A DNA stretch of 64,000 nt from Bremerella sp. TYQ1 (lineage in GTDB: Bacteria; Planctomycetota; Planctomycetia; Pirellulales; Pirellulaceae), in the NCBI RefSeq assembly GCF_020150455.1, contig NZ_CP083740.1, positions 3,720,001 through 3,784,000 of the forward strand, given 5' to 3'. Position numbers and translations under genes: made by a program. The notes under the pieces were generated by a model, which was given only the letters and a program-made list of their open reading frames with translations, was not told the origin of the DNA and did no database searches. How positions within the stretch are numbered: the stretch's first letter is position 1; the number at the start of each line of letters is the position of its first letter. Shown here one piece after another: positions 61,673-64,000 of the stretch.

Positions 61673-64000
61673 GCGGATCTTCTGACAACGCGAAAAGCAA
61701 CGTAAAGAAGTACCAGCGAACCGTTCGGCCAGGGCTGACGGTACTTGCCCAGGGCGAGCCAATGATCTGGCTTTCCGGCGGCGCATTGGCACTCGCGCTG
61801 TTGATGATCTTTGGCCTGTTGGCATTGATTCTCTATCAAGGAATGGCCAGCTTTTGGCCTGGCCGTTTGTATCGCGTGACGTTGCAGGACGGCACCGTCT
61901 TGATGGGTGAGTTGACCGACGAGGAAGACTACCAACAAAGTAGCTCTGCCACGACCGACACGGAAGAAACCGACTCGCCGCTACAACATCGCTGGCAATA
62001 TCGGACCGATAATTTTGAATTCAAGGGATCGCAAAGCGGCACGTATCAGTGGGTCACCGAAGAGCAACTTGCCGATCCACCACCCACGATGCCCGAGTGG
62101 GCGATGCTCTTCGAGCGAACGAAGCTTGGCCGCTTCATCGGTACCCCTCAGCGGTTTATCATTTCCAATCCGCGACCGATCTCATCCGATGAGGACGACT
62201 TATCGGCGATCGAACAGTTCTACGAAAACAATAAAAGCCGTCTTCAAATTCCCGCAGATGCCGACGATCAAGATCAAGCTCAATGGGCAGCGACACTCGA
62301 ATCGCTTAACCAGGAAATCGAAACCGTCCGAGCAAAGCTAAAAACCCTTCAATCCGAGAACTCACAAAGCTTCATTAAGCAAAACTTTAGCGCCAATCGA
62401 AACCTGCATGGCTTATTGACTAGCGGCGAAACTCTTCCGATTTCAGACATTCCCGCCGATGGCAATCTTGTGTCCATCGAAGAAATCACCGAAGGAGCAC
62501 CCGACACTTACGCCGCGTACCAGAAGCATCATGCCGACGCTCGCGAGCGCGTTCGAGCCGCCGATCGCATCGCGGAATATGAAGTGGGCGAAAGTAGTCT
62601 TCGACAGGAAAAAGCACGCCTTCGACTACGTTCGCAAGAGTTACAGCACGATGTATTCATCGAAAGCCTGGCCAATGAAATTTACAACTTGAAGCTTGAG
62701 CTCAATGCGATCCAAGAGGAGAAGCAACGAGACGCACGCGTGGTAGAAAGAGCCTCACGCGTGCTAGGCAAAGACTCCGCAATGGCGAAAGTTGGGCCAG
62801 AGATGGTGGCGGCATTGAATGCCGATCGCACCGCAAAAGAGAACACAATCGAGAACCGCCTGAACGAGATCGCACAGCTTCTTGACGAGGTTCCTAACTC
62901 GGCACGCGAAGCCGTTTATCAGTTTGTGGAAGTTCGCTTTGAAGTCGACAATGAGATTTCCGCCATCCAGGAGCGTATCCACGAGATTGAAGAACGTAAC
63001 GATCGTGTTAGCCTGTTCGCCACGACGGCGCAAGATATCGAAACCGAATTGAAGCTGGGTGAGATCGTCCGAGCGTTTCCTTCAAATCAACTGGACTGGC
63101 TGGGGCGATTGAAGGTTTACCTTTCGCGTTGGGGCGAATTCCTGTTGGCCGATCCACGAGAGGCAAACTCGGAAGGTGGCGTCTTTCCCGCGATCTGGGG
63201 AACAGTGGCGATGACGATGATCATGTCACTGATCGTGGTCCCCTTCGGCGTACTCGCCGCGTTGTATCTGCGTGAATATGCCAAGAGTGGCCCAATCGTC
63301 AGTATCATTCGGATCAGTATTAACAACCTGGCCGGCGTTCCAAGTATCGTCTTCGGTGTGTTTGGCTATGGCTTCCTGATCCTTGTTGTAGGGGCGTATA
63401 TCGATGGCGGCCCACGCAATGCCAACCTGCCAACGATTCCTCCGTTTTGGTGGTGGCTCACCGCGGCCGGCTTAGCGTTGGTCGCCTTCTGTGCATTCAT
63501 TACGACCTCGTATTCGCTTGGCAGTCGAAAGATTCTCACGCGGATGCGGACACCTCACTTAGGCATCATCAGCTTACTGCTGTGGATCGGAACGACGATC
63601 GCATTTTTCATTCTCGTCGCTTTTACGCCTAGCTTTCACGGCTTTTACCAGGCCAGCTTGCCGAACCCGACGTTTGGCAAAGGCGGTCTGCTTTGGGCAA
63701 GCCTGACGTTGGCCCTGCTGACTCTTCCTGTCGTTATTGTCGCCACCGAAGAAGCCCTTGCTGCGGTGCCCAATTCACTACGTGAAGGTTCCTATGGATG
63801 CGGAGCCAGCAAGTGGCAAACGATTCGTCGTATCGTGCTTCCCCATGCACTTCCTGGCATCATGACCGGCATGATTCTCGCCATGGCCCGTGGTGCCGGA
63901 GAAGTCGCGCCGCTGATGCTTGTCGGGGTTCTCAAGTTAGCCCCAGAACTGCCAATAGATACGACGGCGCCTTTTGTCCATTTAGATCGCAGCTTTATGC
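61669..64000 (+). CDS. pstA: enlarged phosphate ABC permease PstA (partial)
   Basis: The frame starts at ATG 61669, overlapping the PstC stop (ATGA), and runs off the right edge with 777 residues in the window. Membrane helix 1 is at about 35-57. Then comes an extracytoplasmic region of about 400 residues, polar and rich in Glu, Gln and Arg. Much of it is predicted coiled coil (LESLNQEIETVRAKLKTLQ and again IESLANEIYNLKLELNAIQEE). The permease core begins at about 500 (FPAIWGTVAMTMIMSLIVVPFG), and the EAA loop is GSYGCGASKWQTIRRIVLPHAL. E. coli PstA has 296 residues. PstB should follow. Confidence 0.9.
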   Translation, partial: MSGSSDNAKSNVKKYQRTVRPGLTVLAQGEPMIWLSGGALALALLMIFGLLALILYQGMASFWPGRLYRVTLQDGTVLMGELTDEEDYQQSSSATTDTEETDSPLQHRWQYRTDNFEFKGSQSGTYQWVTEEQLADPPPTMPEWAMLFERTKLGRFIGTPQRFIISNPRPISSDEDDLSAIEQFYENNKSRLQIPADADDQDQAQWAATLESLNQEIETVRAKLKTLQSENSQSFIKQNFSANRNLHGLLTSGETLPISDIPADGNLVSIEEITEGAPDTYAAYQKHHADARERVRAADRIAEYEVGESSLRQEKARLRLRSQELQHDVFIESLANEIYNLKLELNAIQEEKQRDARVVERASRVLGKDSAMAKVGPEMVAALNADRTAKENTIENRLNEIAQLLDEVPNSAREAVYQFVEVRFEVDNEISAIQERIHEIEERNDRVSLFATTAQDIETELKLGEIVRAFPSNQLDWLGRLKVYLSRWGEFLLADPREANSEGGVFPAIWGTVAMTMIMSLIVVPFGVLAALYLREYAKSGPIVSIIRISINNLAGVPSIVFGVFGYGFLILVVGAYIDGGPRNANLPTIPPFWWWLTAAGLALVAFCAFITTSYSLGSRKILTRMRTPHLGIISLLLWIGTTIAFFILVAFTPSFHGFYQASLPNPTFGKGGLLWASLTLALLTLPVVIVATEEALAAVPNSLREGSYGCGASKWQTIRRIVLPHALPGIMTGMILAMARGAGEVAPLMLVGVLKLAPELPIDTTAPFVHLDRSFM

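Overview
The window reads as a chromosomal segment of a planctomycete, most likely a Pirellulaceae member of the Blastopirellula/Bremerella kind. This is inferred from its protein families, not from a marker gene: a DUF1559 pseudopilin-like protein with an H-X9-DG C-terminus, a DUF1549/DUF1501/EF-hand operon, two DUF1080 proteins, a Gfo/Idh oxidoreductase with a Tat signal, a membrane Ser/Thr kinase and an ECF sigma/anti-sigma pair. Genes are mostly monocistronic or in short operons, and Shine-Dalgarno sites are often weak.

Layout. 1-3505: one end of an island integrated at a tRNA-Lys(CTT) gene. It has a tyrosine recombinase ending 11 bases from the tRNA 3' end, an excisionase-like HTH protein, AATT-rich DNA, a structured non-coding block and a partial membrane protein running off the left edge. 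3.7-8.2 kb: a GAF/sigma-54 activator and an ECF sigma, anti-sigma and PDZ operon. 8.4-13.5 kb: aldose 1-epimerase, a sensor Ser/Thr kinase, SufE and a thioredoxin-fold protein. 13.9-15.4 kb: a candidate small RNA with its own terminator, then a P-II gene behind a good -24/-12 (sigma-54) promoter. 15.6-21 kb: lipoprotein, Ada, IlvA, TsdA-like dihaem cytochrome. 21-34 kb: ClC transporter, hybrid histidine kinase, two DUF1080 proteins, Lhr helicase and a secreted esterase. 34-44 kb: PhnZ-like HD protein, an overlapping HD-GYP/PilZ (c-di-GMP) pair, pentapeptide-repeat membrane protein, ABC-F ATPase, DUF1559 protein and lipoprotein.

44-49.1 kb is the accessory zone: small planctomycete-type membrane and ankyrin proteins and an internally duplicated unknown protein, punctuated by at least three related 105-130 bp elements with GGGGACGGGG-type inverted ends and a lone end of the same kind. 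49-52.7 kb: NAD(P)-binding protein, Gfo/Idh oxidoreductase and a membrane protein. 52.9-57.5 kb: the DUF1549-DUF1501-EF-hand operon. 57.9 kb to the right edge: a phosphate (pst) operon with PstS and two greatly enlarged permeases, the last one cut by the window end.

Regulatory themes are nitrogen (P-II with a sigma-54 promoter, plus a sigma-54 activator nearby), phosphate (pst with a possible Pho-like box), c-di-GMP (HD-GYP and PilZ) and envelope sensing (ECF system, Cache-type kinase). The least explained sequence is the three-helix leader in the island, the small RNA candidate upstream of the P-II gene, the GGGGACGGGG elements and the extracytoplasmic insertions in PstC and PstA.
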